Of a stretch of 64,000 bases of DNA, positions 55,018-63,831 are shown piece after piece. The DNA lies in assembly GCA_041394145.1 (NCBI GenBank), contig JAWKIW010000010.1, positions 62,001-126,000 of the forward strand, in the 5' to 3' direction. Made by a program: the position numbers and the translations under genes. Source of the DNA: JAWKIW01 sp041394145 (GTDB lineage: Bacteria; Actinomycetota; Acidimicrobiia; Acidimicrobiales; Acidimicrobilacustridaceae). Numbering within the stretch: position 1 is the stretch's first letter; every line of letters starts with the position of its first letter. The notes under the pieces are model-generated. The model worked only from the letters and a program-made list of their open reading frames with translations, ran no database searches and had not been told where the DNA came from.

Positions 55018-55040
55018 CGGCGTCGTCCGCGTGGCGTCAT
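55014..55040 (-). other. Short upstream reading frame MTPRGRRR before the monooxygenase
   Basis: Eight codons plus stop, starting five bases after a perfect AGGAGG; the stop overlaps the monooxygenase ATG (ATGA). The monooxygenase start itself has no ribosome site, so translation could depend on this leader. Alternatively a lost base separates the true start from the gene, as elsewhere in the window. Confidence 0.4.
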
Positions 55041-55051
55041 CGTGGCCTCCT

Positions 55052-55066
55052 GAGAATGGCGTTCTA
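55052..55066. promoter_or_regulatory. Type A operator between monooxygenase and Rieske genes
   Basis: GAGAATggcGTTCTA fits GAKAAY-N3-RTTMTC except the last base. It lies in the divergent promoter gap, some 14 kb from the nearest other type A site. Confidence 0.6.
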
Positions 55067-55133
55067 CTCTGATGGTAGTATGCTTCCCGGCCGAGCACAG
55101 GCGACCGGCGCAGCGCAGGAGGTCCGGAGCCCC

Positions 55134-56498
55134 ATGGCGATCCTCGACAAGGAGCGGGCGGGGCTGCCGGTCCCCTTCGCGGTGGAGCTGCCGGACCGGC
55201 TGCCCAAGCAGCGCTACGTCGATCCGGGCTTCTTCGAGCTGGAGGCCGAGCTGCTCTGGCCCCGGGTCTGGCAGATGGCGTGCCGGCTGGAGGAGATCCC
55301 GGAGGCCCACGACTTCGTCGAGTACGAGGTCCTCGACCAGTCGGTCGTGGTGGTGCGCACCGAGGACCTGGGCGTGCGAGCCTTCCAGAACGCCTGCCGG
55401 CACCGCGGCGTCAAGGTCGCCGAGGGTCGCGGCAGGTGCCAGGACGGCTTCACCTGCCCGTTCCACGGCTGGTGCTACGCGCCGGACGGCACGAACACCT
55501 TCGTGTCGCGGGCACGGACCTTCTCGGACCACAACCGGGAGCCCGGCGAGCTCGACCTGACGCCCGTGCGGTGCGAGACGTGGGGGGGCTGCGCCTGGAT
55601 CAACCTCGATCCCGAGGCGCCGCCGCTGCGCCAGTGCCTCGAGCCCTTCGCCTCCATCCTCGACACCTGGAGGTTCGAGTCGCTGCGGGCCGAGTGGTGG
55701 TACGCCTGCCGCCTGCCCGTCAACTGGAAGCTGGCGATCGAGGCGTTCGTCGAGAGCTACCACGTCGTCGAGACGCACCCCCAGCTGGTCATCCCCACCC
55801 GGTACGGGCTGCGCCAGGACCAACCGTTCGATCCGCAGGCGTTCATCGAGGCCGACATCCAGTACCTGCGAGCGATGAACGAGGGCATGGCCGGCATGGT
55901 CCACGCCGACGACGTGCGCATCGCCGAGAGCCTCCGCGGCACCGAGCTCCCGGCGGACGCGGCATCGGCCCGGGAGACCTGGAACCGGACGCTCAACGAC
56001 GCGGTCACGAGCTGGCACCGCGAGCGCGGGGCCGACATCCCCGACATCAACGAGCTCGCCGCACAGGGGATCAACCTCGAGTTCTTCCAGGGCTTCCCGA
56101 ACTTCTTCGTGCTGCCGATGTACAGCAGCGCGTCGTCCTACCGCTTCCGCCCGTTGGGGCCGGAGGAGACGCTCATGGAGATCTGGTCGCTCACCCGCCC
56201 GCGAGAAGGCGAGGTGCGGGAGTCGCCCGCGCCACCCGAGCCGTGGGAGCCAGACGATGCTCGATGGCCGCCGATCCCGGCACAGGACTTCTCGAACCTG
56301 CCCAAGCAGCAGCGCGGCCTGCATGCCAAGAGCTTCGAGTACATGCGTCTGTCGGCCGAGCTCGAAGGGCACATCTCGAACTTCCAGCGAACGATCGACG
56401 GCTTCCTCGCCGGCCTCCCCCACGACCGCCTGCTCCCGGCGCTGGCATCGGTCAACGTGTACCCCTTCGACCGGCCCATCGTCGACCTCGGGTTCTGA
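55134..56498 (+). CDS. Rieske non-heme iron oxygenase, alpha subunit
   Basis: A 454-residue oxygenase. Rieske ligands C88-x-H90 (CRHRG) and C108-x2-H111 (CPFHG); catalytic iron ligands H210 and H215 in FVESYHVVETHPQL, E207 nearby. ATG 55134 follows GCAGGAGG; upstream sequence in the same frame crosses the operator and is not taken. Paired with a SnoaL-like protein rather than a classical beta subunit. The divergent Baeyer-Villiger enzyme and the shared type A site tie it to the reductase at 15649. Confidence 0.93.
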   Translation: MAILDKERAGLPVPFAVELPDRLPKQRYVDPGFFELEAELLWPRVWQMACRLEEIPEAHDFVEYEVLDQSVVVVRTEDLGVRAFQNACRHRGVKVAEGRGRCQDGFTCPFHGWCYAPDGTNTFVSRARTFSDHNREPGELDLTPVRCETWGGCAWINLDPEAPPLRQCLEPFASILDTWRFESLRAEWWYACRLPVNWKLAIEAFVESYHVVETHPQLVIPTRYGLRQDQPFDPQAFIEADIQYLRAMNEGMAGMVHADDVRIAESLRGTELPADAASARETWNRTLNDAVTSWHRERGADIPDINELAAQGINLEFFQGFPNFFVLPMYSSASSYRFRPLGPEETLMEIWSLTRPREGEVRESPAPPEPWEPDDARWPPIPAQDFSNLPKQQRGLHAKSFEYMRLSAELEGHISNFQRTIDGFLAGLPHDRLLPALASVNVYPFDRPIVDLGF

Positions 56499-56508
56499 GG
56501 CGTCGGGC

Positions 56509-56907
56509 GTGGCCACCTACGCCGACGTGGTCGAGGGCGTCAAGGCCGCCCTCGCGGCCTACACCCAGGCGCTCGACGACGGCCGGACCGACGACGTCGT
56601 GGCCACCTTCTGCGTCGACGGCGTGTGCGACATCCCCGGCCTGGGCCGGCACGAGGGCTACGAGGCGCTGCGAGCGGCCTACGGGGCCTGGACGCCGCGG
56701 CGACCGCAGCGTCACCTGGTGGTCAACACCCTCGTCACCGACTGGGACGAGCACGCGGCGCGAGCCACCAGCGACGTGGTGTTCCTCCTGATGGGCGAGA
56801 CCGGATGGGCCATCCAGCTCGTCGGGCGCTACGACGACGAGCTGCGCCACGAGGAGGACGGGTGGTGGCGGTTCCGCCGTCGGTCGGCGGAGTTCGTCAC
56901 CCCGTGA
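56509..56907 (+). CDS. SnoaL-like (NTF2-fold) protein
   Basis: A 132-residue NTF2-fold protein: VKAALAAYTQALDDGRTDDVVATFCVDGVCDIPGLG, then HLVVNTLVTDWDEHAARATSDVVFLL and the closing RYDDELRHEEDGWWRFRRRSAEF. GTG start 10 bases after the Rieske stop, so co-transcribed. Beta subunits of ring-hydroxylating oxygenases share this fold, so it may stabilise the alpha subunit; a free-standing isomerase is the alternative. Its last 11 bases overlap the convergent LLM gene. Confidence 0.82.
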   Translation: MATYADVVEGVKAALAAYTQALDDGRTDDVVATFCVDGVCDIPGLGRHEGYEALRAAYGAWTPRRPQRHLVVNTLVTDWDEHAARATSDVVFLLMGETGWAIQLVGRYDDELRHEEDGWWRFRRRSAEFVTP

Positions 56908-57719
56908 CGTCGGGCATGACCTCGCTGACGAAGCGCTCCACCTGGGCTGCGCCGGCCTCGGGCCAACCGCAGACCAGATAGCCGTAGCCGGCGTCGCGCC
57001 ACCGGCCGGCGTGCTTGCGAGCGGCATCGAGGTCCTCGAGGGACAGGGACCCGGCCCGCAGGATGTCCGACGGCTCCCGACCCGCCTCGACGGCGAGCTC
57101 GTCGAGCCTCGCCGACGCCTCCTGCAGCGAGCGGGTCCCGAAGGCGTGCCACACGTCGGCGAACCTCGCCGCCAGCGGCAACGTGCGCTTGGGCCGCTCC
57201 CCCGATCCAGATCGGTGGGTGGGGCTGCTGGACGGGCGTCGGGCGGAGTCGGGCACCCTGCAACGACACGACCTTGCCCTCGTAGTCGACCACGTCGCCG
57301 GTGAAGAGCCGGGTCACGATCTCGAGGGCGTCCTCGAGCAGGTCGAAGCGCGCACCGAGCGGCGGGAACGGGATCCCGAGCTCGTGGTGCTCCTTGTCGA
57401 ACCACGCGGCGCCGAGCGACAGGACGAGCCGGCCGTGCGACGCGTGGTCGATGGTGACCGCCTGCGCCGCCAACACCGACGGGTGGCGGTAGGTCACCCC
57501 GGTGACGAGGAGGCCGAGCCGGATCCGAGAGGTGACGCCGGCCAGCGCGGCGAGCGTCGTCATGCCCTCGAAGGTCTCACCGGGTCCCTCGCCGTACATC
57601 GGTTGGAAGTGGTCGAAGCCCCACGCGCCCTCGAAGCCGAGCTCCTCGGCCAGCTGGACACGGCGGACGAGCTCGTCCCAGGACACCCGTTGCTGGGCGA
57701 CGTCCAGTCCGAAGCGCAT
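56897..57719 (-). CDS. LLM-class F420-dependent oxidoreductase, frameshifted
   Basis: About 274 residues. From ATG 57719: RFGLDVAQQRVSWDELVRRV, ELGFEGAWGFDHFQPMYGEG, VTYRHPSVLAAQAVTIDHAS and PPIWIGG. The frame then changes; the adjacent one reads ERPKRTLPLAARFADVWHAF and ends ERFVSEVMPDVTG. A base lost in the C5 run near 57199-57203 restores IGGERPKRT, the usual continuation. Lies 32 bases after the substrate-binding lipoprotein gene on the same strand. Confidence 0.88.
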
Positions 57720-57751
57720 GTCGTGTCCTCTGCTCTGGTCCCTGGAGGCGA

Positions 57752-59056
57752 TCAGCCCGTGGTCAGCAGGCTGGTGGAGTCCTCGACCGTGTAGGTCGTG
57801 GGCAGGCCGTTGGCGTCGAGCTCGGTCCGCAGCCACTGGTTGGTGCACACCGGCGGCTTCGGCGGGTCGGCCTGGCCGTTGCACTGGTAGGTCATCCCCC
57901 CGCCTCCCGGGTAGGGCGACTTCGGCATGGCCCGGATGGCCTGGACCGCCGCGTCGCGGGTGACGCTGCCGGCGGGGAGGCCCTGCAGGGCGGTGAGCAG
58001 GGAGGCGACGGCGCCGTAGCCGCCGAGCGAGGTGAGGTTGTTCACGTCGGTGACCTTGCTGCCGTACTTGGTCATGACCGCCTGGTAGAGCTGGTAGGTC
58101 TGATCGTCGGGCACGCCCAGCGCCAGCGTCGACATGACGTTGATCCCCTGGAGCCCGCCCGGCATCGCCTCTCGCGTCGCGTTGGTGATGCACTGGCTGA
58201 TGGCGGTGATCGACCCCGTGTAGGACACGGCCTTCAGGCCTTGGAAGGCCGAGATGCAAAAGGCGTCGTTGCCGATCACCTGGACCACGCCGGCGCCGCT
58301 CGTGGCCACCTGCTGCATCTGCGCGGTCATGTCGGCCGTGCCGATGGGGACCCGCACGACGTCGTAGTCGTAGCCGGCCTTCTTCAACAGGTCGCCGCCG
58401 CCGTTGGTGATGATCTCGACCGCCTGGGGCACGTCGATGACCACGAACGAGATCTTCTTCACCTTGTTCGCCTCGGCCACGGCCACGGGCAGGCCGAAGA
58501 AGACCGCCTGCGGGTTGAAGACGATGAAGGTGCTCTGCTTGTCGACCTCCATCTGGTCCCCCTGTGCCTGGGTGAACCAGGTCGGCACCCCGGCGGGATG
58601 GAGCGCGTCCCACAGCTGGCCGGTCAGGATCGACTGCGACTGGGCGACCACGAGGGCGTCCTTCTGGATCATCTCGTTGGCGCAGTTGCGGACCCCGTCC
58701 GGCGTTCCCCCCGTCGAGCACGTGATGAGCTCGACCGGTCGACCGGCGATGCCGCCCCTGTGCTCGTTGAAGAACTGCGCCGTCGCCTCACCGGCGCGCA
58801 GCTCGTCGGTGTTGTCGAACGCCGACGTCGCGCCGTCCGAGACGAGCCCGATCTTGACCGGCTCGCCGGTGGCCTTCTTCTCGGGTCCGAGGAGGTCGGT
58901 CGCCGTCTCCGTCTTCAGCGTGTCGCCGGCGCCCTTGGCGCTGCCGCCCGAGTCCGAGGTGCCGCACCCCGCCACGGCGAGCAGCACGGCGGCCACGAGG
59001 GCGACTCCGGTGCGTCGCCCCCCCGACGGCGTCCGCGTGTTGGCCCGATCTCGCAT
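57752..59056 (-). CDS. Branched-chain-type ABC transporter substrate-binding lipoprotein (LivK-like)
   Basis: A 434-residue secreted lipoprotein. The 31-residue signal peptide ends in the lipobox LAVAGC with C31 as the lipid-modified residue. The mature part has VKIGLVSDGATSAFDNTDELRAGEATAQFFNEHRGGIAGRPVEL, the Peripla_BP_6 (Leu/Ile/Val-binding) pattern. ATG 59056 follows GGGGGG and fits the signal length. It captures the substrate for the fused permease-ATPase upstream. In catabolic clusters such proteins often bind aromatic or steroid-like acids rather than amino acids. It has its own promoter. Confidence 0.92.
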   Translation of the reverse strand: MRDRANTRTPSGGRRTGVALVAAVLLAVAGCGTSDSGGSAKGAGDTLKTETATDLLGPEKKATGEPVKIGLVSDGATSAFDNTDELRAGEATAQFFNEHRGGIAGRPVELITCSTGGTPDGVRNCANEMIQKDALVVAQSQSILTGQLWDALHPAGVPTWFTQAQGDQMEVDKQSTFIVFNPQAVFFGLPVAVAEANKVKKISFVVIDVPQAVEIITNGGGDLLKKAGYDYDVVRVPIGTADMTAQMQQVATSGAGVVQVIGNDAFCISAFQGLKAVSYTGSITAISQCITNATREAMPGGLQGINVMSTLALGVPDDQTYQLYQAVMTKYGSKVTDVNNLTSLGGYGAVASLLTALQGLPAGSVTRDAAVQAIRAMPKSPYPGGGGMTYQCNGQADPPKPPVCTNQWLRTELDANGLPTTYTVEDSTSLLTTG

Positions 59057-59117
59057 AGCCCCCCCAAGGTCCAGCGCCAGTGCTCCGCCGGCGCCAGCAC
59101 CGACGGGCAAGGACGAC

Positions 59118-59147
59118 ATTATTACGGATTCGAAACTATCACTTCAA
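59118..59147 (-). promoter_or_regulatory. Promoter of the substrate-binding lipoprotein gene
   Basis: On the minus strand TTGAAG (59147-59142) is followed after 17 bases by TAATAAT (59124-59118), the best sigma-70-like promoter in the window. It predicts a leader of about 50 bases before ATG 59056. It uncouples the binding protein from the upstream permease genes, allowing higher expression. Confidence 0.6.
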
Positions 59148-59179
59148 TGACGACGACGTCTGTTCTCGCGAACGGCGGC

Positions 59180-59911
59180 TCACGGCTCCGGCTCGGCGAA
59201 CGGGCCGGTGCCGCCCAGATAGGCCTGCTCGAGCTCCTCGTAGCGGTCGCGGACCTCGTCGGCGGCGGCCTGCAGGACCACCCGCCCACGCTGCAGCACG
59301 GCCGCGTCGTCGGCCACGTCGAGGGCGAGCTCGACGTGCTGCTCGACGAGCAGGACGGCCGTGCCCAGGTCGTCGGCGACCCGGCGCACGGCCGTGAACA
59401 GGGATTCGACCACGAGCGGGGCCAGACCCTGGCTGGGCTCGTCGATCAGCACGACCTTGGGCTGCTGGATCAGGGCCCGGGCCATGGCCAGCATCTGCTG
59501 CTCGCCACCCGAGAGGTCGCCGGCCGGCACCTTCCACCGCTTCTCGAGGGCGGGGAAGACGTCGAGCAGGTCGCGGGCCGACGGGCCGTCCGACCGACGG
59601 GCGATCTGCAGGTTCTGCTCCGTGGTGAGGGTGGTGAACAGCGCACGGTCGTCGGGGACGAGGACCAGCCCCGCCCGGTTGGCGGCACGGGCCTGGCCGC
59701 TGTGCAGCTCGACCCCGTCGACCGCCACCCGACCGGCCTGGCGCGGGAGCAGACCGGCGAGGGTGAGCAGGAGGGTCGTCTTGCCGGCGCCGTTGGGTCC
59801 CAGCAAGGAGAAGACCCGGCCCGACGAGACCTCCAGGTCCAGATCGCGGAAGACCGTGATCGACCCGTGGCCCCCGGTGAGACCGACACAGGACAGGACG
59901 GCGGTCGTCAC
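59180..59911 (-). CDS. livF-like: ABC transporter ATPase, LivF-like
   Basis: A 243-residue ATPase. Walker A LLGPNGAGKTTLLLTL, signature LSGGEQQMLAMARAL, Walker B VVLIDEPSQGLAP and switch His in LLVEQH. GTG start overlaps the stop of the fused permease gene (GTGA). It is the second ATPase of the importer, pairing with the ATPase domain at the end of the fusion protein. Confidence 0.94.
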   Translation of the reverse strand: MTTAVLSCVGLTGGHGSITVFRDLDLEVSSGRVFSLLGPNGAGKTTLLLTLAGLLPRQAGRVAVDGVELHSGQARAANRAGLVLVPDDRALFTTLTTEQNLQIARRSDGPSARDLLDVFPALEKRWKVPAGDLSGGEQQMLAMARALIQQPKVVLIDEPSQGLAPLVVESLFTAVRRVADDLGTAVLLVEQHVELALDVADDAAVLQRGRVVLQAAADEVRDRYEELEQAYLGGTGPFAEPEP

Positions 59912-62643
59912 GTCTCGGCCTCGCTGCCGTAGGCGCCGCCGAGGTAGGCCTCGGCCACCGCCGCGCTCGACCGGATGTCGTCGCCGGACCCCTCGGCGAT
60001 GACCCGGCCGAAGTCGAGGACGTAGATGTGCTGGCACACGTCGAGGACGAACCGCACGTCGTGGTCGACGAGGAGCACACCGGTGCCGTCGGCGCTGATC
60101 TCGCGGACCCGCTCACCGAGCACCGCCGTCTCGGTGGGGTTCAATCCGGCGGCGGGCTCGTCGAGGAGCAGCACCTGCGGGTCGGCGACGCAAGCCCGGG
60201 CCACGGACACCAGCTGCCGCTCGCCCTGGCTGAGCTCGCCGGCGGGACGATCGCGCAGGTCCTCGATGCCGAGCCGCCGCAGGGCCCGTCCGACGGCGTG
60301 ATGGCGATGCTGTCGATCGGCGCCGAGCACCGCGACGCTCAGGTTCTCCTCGACGGTCAGGTCGTTGTACAGCTCGAGCGCCTGGAACGTCCGGGCGACC
60401 CCCGCCCGCACCCGTCCGTGCGGTGGCAGGCCGTCGACGTCGGCACCGGCCAGGCACACCCTCCCCCTGGCCGGGGTGAACCCGGTGATGGCGTCGATGA
60501 CGCTGGTCTTGCCCGCCCCGTTCGGGCCGATGAGCCCGACGATGGCACCCGCCTCCACCTGCAGGGAGACGTAGCCGACGGCGAGGACCCCCCCGTAGCG
60601 CACCGAGAGCTCCTCGACCGCCAGCACCGGCTCACCGGGTGCCACGACGGCAGCCGCCGGTACCGGCGGGGTGGTGTCGACCGGTTCGGGCCCACGGGTG
60701 GCCGCCTGCTTCGACGTTCGCCGCGTGGCGAGCCAGTCCGAGACCCGGTGACCGAAGCTGGCGATGCCCTCGGGATGGAAGATCAGGGTGAGGACGAGCG
60801 CGACACCCGTGACCACCGGGAACCACTCCCCGAGGTCGACGAAGCGGTCGAGCGTCACGAACAGGATGCCGGAGGCTCCGAGGATGCCCGCGGTGATGCC
60901 GCCCCACACCGAGGTGAGACCGGCGAGGTAGGCGGTGGAGAGGACCGAGAGCCCGCCGAGCGCGGTGAAGGAGTCGTAGCTCACCGTGGTCTGGTGGTAG
61001 GCGAGGAGGCACCCGGCCAGGCCGGCGATGAACGACGCCAGGGCGAAGCTCGTGACCTTCACGGCGACGACGTTCACGCCGACACCTGCGGCCGATCGCT
61101 CGTTGGCCCGCACGGCGAGCATGGCGGAGCCGAACCGGCTGGTGCGCAGCTTGGCCACCCCGAAGGCCACCGCGACCAGGGTGACCAGGCACAGCAACCC
61201 GAACTCGAGCCGCGGGAACTCCTTGCCGATGCCGACGCTGAGGTCGATCCCGAACAGCGAGGGATCGGTCACGTGGGCTCCACCGGTCCCGACGATCTGG
61301 GTGTTGCGGAACCACACCGCCTCGATGGCGTAGGCGAGCGCGAGCGTCACCACGCCGAGCATCAGCCCGCGGACCCGTAGCGCGGGGAGGCTGACGACGA
61401 ACCCGATGGCCGTCGCCACCCAGCACGCCAGCAGCGGCGCCAGCGGGAAGGGGAGGTTCCAGCTCTGCGTGAAGAAGCTGAGCGAGAAGGCGGCGGTCCC
61501 GGCGAGGGCGAGCTGGGCCAGCGAGACCTGACCGGCGTACCCCGTGACCACGACGAGCGACAGGGCGAGGATGGCCGTGATGAAGGTGAGGATGATCGCG
61601 GCCCGCCAGGTCCCCGACGTGACGAGCAGGGCGATCAGGCCGACGGCGGCACCCACCACGGTGGGGAGCAGGAACGAGCGAGGGCGGTGGGCCCGGCCGA
61701 GCGAGCTCCGGACGATCTCGCCCCGGCTCGGCAGCCGGCTCGGGAAGAAGAGCAGGGCGACCATGATGACGATCAGGGGCACCAGCTCGGACAGCCCGGT
61801 GCGGGGCAGCCAGTCGTAGCTCTGGGCCAGCGAGGTCGCCTCGGACTGCAGCATCCCGATCGCCAGACCGGCGGCGGCCGCCGGCAACAGGAACTGGAAC
61901 CGGCCGACCACCGCGGCGGCCAGCGCCGGCACGATGAAGAGGGTGTAGGTGACCGGGGTCAACGGGCTCACCGGCGCGATCAGGACACCGGCCACGCCGG
62001 CGACCACGGCGCTGATCATCCAGTTCAGCAGCGCCACCCGATCGGGTGACACGCCGGAGATGTAGGCGCCCTTCTGGGTCTCGGCCACGGCCCGGGTGGC
62101 GAGGCCGAACTTCGTGTACCGGTAGGCGGCAGCCAGCGCCGCGGTGAGGAGCGCGATCGTGACCGCCAGGTAGACGCGGTCGGCGAGGATGGGCGCCGAC
62201 CCGAGCTGCCACCGACCGGTCGGGAAGATGGGCGCCACGCTGACCGCCGAGGTGCCGAGGCGGATCGCCATCGTGCTCTGGATCACGACGAGCACGCCGA
62301 GGGACGCCACGGCCCGGGCGAGCTCGGGCGCTTCGCGCAACGGGCGGAACACGAGCAGGTACAGCACGGCCCCCACGAGGGCGGCGACGACCAGCGAGAT
62401 GAGCAGCGCCGGCCAGAACCCGAGCGGCTGCCCGAGGTCGATCGAGGTGGGCAGCCCCGGGACGAGGACGAGCAGCTGGCCGCGCCGCAGCGACGCGTAC
62501 GTGTACGCGACGTACAAGGCGATGGCGCCGGTGGCGAAGTTGATGACGCCGGAGCTCCGGTAGGTGACGACCAGCGCGACGGCGATCGCCGCGAACACGG
62601 CGCCGTTCCCGAGTCCCAGAAGCAGTGAGCCGACGTGATCCAT
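59908..62643 (-). CDS. Fused LivH-LivM-LivG: two permeases and an ATPase in one chain
   Basis: A 911-residue open frame joining three usually separate proteins. Residues about 1-310 are a LivH-type permease (GLGNGAVFAAIAVALVVTYR, INFATGAIALYVAY). About 315-630 are a LivM-type permease (ILALSLVVVTGYAGQVSLAQ, YLAGLTSVWGGITAGILGAS). After a Pro/Ala-rich linker, about 665-911 are a LivG ATPase (Walker A IGLIGPNGAGKTSVIDAITG-like segment, signature ELSQGERQLVSVARAC, Walker B LLLDEPAAGLNP, switch LLVDHD). No frame change is needed, so the fusion appears genuine. With the LivF-like ATPase and the lipoprotein this makes a complete importer in three polypeptides. Confidence 0.93.
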   Translation of the reverse strand: MDHVGSLLLGLGNGAVFAAIAVALVVTYRSSGVINFATGAIALYVAYTYASLRRGQLLVLVPGLPTSIDLGQPLGFWPALLISLVVAALVGAVLYLLVFRPLREAPELARAVASLGVLVVIQSTMAIRLGTSAVSVAPIFPTGRWQLGSAPILADRVYLAVTIALLTAALAAAYRYTKFGLATRAVAETQKGAYISGVSPDRVALLNWMISAVVAGVAGVLIAPVSPLTPVTYTLFIVPALAAAVVGRFQFLLPAAAAGLAIGMLQSEATSLAQSYDWLPRTGLSELVPLIVIMVALLFFPSRLPSRGEIVRSSLGRAHRPRSFLLPTVVGAAVGLIALLVTSGTWRAAIILTFITAILALSLVVVTGYAGQVSLAQLALAGTAAFSLSFFTQSWNLPFPLAPLLACWVATAIGFVVSLPALRVRGLMLGVVTLALAYAIEAVWFRNTQIVGTGGAHVTDPSLFGIDLSVGIGKEFPRLEFGLLCLVTLVAVAFGVAKLRTSRFGSAMLAVRANERSAAGVGVNVVAVKVTSFALASFIAGLAGCLLAYHQTTVSYDSFTALGGLSVLSTAYLAGLTSVWGGITAGILGASGILFVTLDRFVDLGEWFPVVTGVALVLTLIFHPEGIASFGHRVSDWLATRRTSKQAATRGPEPVDTTPPVPAAAVVAPGEPVLAVEELSVRYGGVLAVGYVSLQVEAGAIVGLIGPNGAGKTSVIDAITGFTPARGRVCLAGADVDGLPPHGRVRAGVARTFQALELYNDLTVEENLSVAVLGADRQHRHHAVGRALRRLGIEDLRDRPAGELSQGERQLVSVARACVADPQVLLLDEPAAGLNPTETAVLGERVREISADGTGVLLVDHDVRFVLDVCQHIYVLDFGRVIAEGSGDDIRSSAAVAEAYLGGAYGSEAET

Positions 62644-62658
62644 GGCCAGCGGCGACGA

Positions 62659-63804
62659 CTAGGTGGTCAGGATCGACACCCCGGCGGTACCGGGCGCGCC
62701 GTAGAGCTGGGCGTATCCCACGCGGGGTGTCCCGGGGACCTGGTGGTCGCCGGCCGTGCCGCGCAGCTGGTGGACCAGCTCGTGCACCTGCCGGAGCCCG
62801 CTGGCGCCGATCGGCTCGCCGTTGGCGATGAGCCCGCCGTCGGTGTTGACGGGAAGGCTCCCGCCGATCTCGGTCGCTCCCTCGGCGATCAGCTTCTCCT
62901 GGTCGCCGTCGGCGCAGAAGCCGTTCTCCGCCATGTGGATCACCTCGGCGCCGGCGTCGGTGTCCTGCAGCTGCACCACGTCGACGTCCTCGGGAGCGAT
63001 ACCGGCCTGCTCGTAGGCCGCCCGCGACGCGTAGACCGTCGGGGCCGCGTCCTGCTCGACCGCCGCCCACGACGCGTGCACCTCGAAGGCGCCGTAGCGG
63101 CGCGTCCGCACGGTGCTGGCCCGCAGGTAGACGGGTGACGCCGTGTACTGCTTGGCCAGGTCGGCCCGACACAGCACGACGGCCGCGGCGCCCTCGTCGG
63201 GCGCGCAGAACATGTACTGCGTCAGCGGGTAGTTCAGCATCCGCGAGCCGAGGATCTCGTCCTCGGACAGCACCTTGCGGCGGAAGGCGTTCGGGTTCAG
63301 GGAACCGTTGCGGTAGTTCTTGGCGGCCACGCGGGCCAGGGTCCGGGCCGAGATCGCATGGTCGTGCATGTACCGGTTGATCTTCATGGCGAAGAACTTG
63401 GTGGTCAGGAAGTGGCCGATCTCGCCGTACCACGGGGGCGCCCCGTAGTCGACGGGATCGGACGTGAAGGCGCCCGGCTCGTGCTTGTCCATGCCCACCG
63501 CGACCCCGAGGTCGTACTGACCGGACCGGATGGCATCGGACGTGAGCTGCAGCGCGCTGGCCGCCGTCGCGCAGCCGTTGTAGACGTCGACGAACGGGAT
63601 GCCGGTGAGGCCCAACCGGCCCGTGACGGCGTCGGGGTTGTCGACCTCGAAGCTGCCCCCGAACGCGAACTGGACGTCCTTCCACTGCACGCCGGCATCG
63701 GCCAACGCCGCCCGCACGGCGTCGGCCCCCATGTCGATCGCCGACTTGTCGCCGAAGCGACCGAAGGGGTGCAGCCCGACCCCGATGATGGCGACGTCGT
63801 TCAT
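62659..63804 (-). CDS. Thiolase-like lipid-transfer/SCPx-family protein
   Basis: A 381-residue thiolase-fold protein: DVAIIGVGLHPFGRFGDKSA, VDVYNGCATAASALQLTSDA with C78 at the nucleophile position, GGLIANGEPIGASGLRQVHEL and the end YGAPGTAGVSILTT. The second catalytic Cys and the GHP motif of ordinary thiolases are missing, as in Ltp-type thiolase-like enzymes, some of which are retro-aldolases for side-chain CoA esters. Its OB-fold partner follows directly upstream, as in Ltp2-ChsH2 pairs. It lies 15 bases before the importer fusion. Confidence 0.9.
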   Translation of the reverse strand: MNDVAIIGVGLHPFGRFGDKSAIDMGADAVRAALADAGVQWKDVQFAFGGSFEVDNPDAVTGRLGLTGIPFVDVYNGCATAASALQLTSDAIRSGQYDLGVAVGMDKHEPGAFTSDPVDYGAPPWYGEIGHFLTTKFFAMKINRYMHDHAISARTLARVAAKNYRNGSLNPNAFRRKVLSEDEILGSRMLNYPLTQYMFCAPDEGAAAVVLCRADLAKQYTASPVYLRASTVRTRRYGAFEVHASWAAVEQDAAPTVYASRAAYEQAGIAPEDVDVVQLQDTDAGAEVIHMAENGFCADGDQEKLIAEGATEIGGSLPVNTDGGLIANGEPIGASGLRQVHELVHQLRGTAGDHQVPGTPRVGYAQLYGAPGTAGVSILTT

Positions 63805-63831
63805 GTCCTGTCTCCTGGAGGGCAGCTCGGG

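Noticed and set aside
59118..59147. Type A operator at the lipoprotein promoter
   Set aside because: GATAG and TAATAAT look alike at first sight, but the arms do not pair and the spacing differs.
60632..63685. 1017-codon minus-strand frame overlapping the permease and thiolase genes
   Set aside because: Shifted-frame translation of both genes, Arg/Gly-rich throughout.
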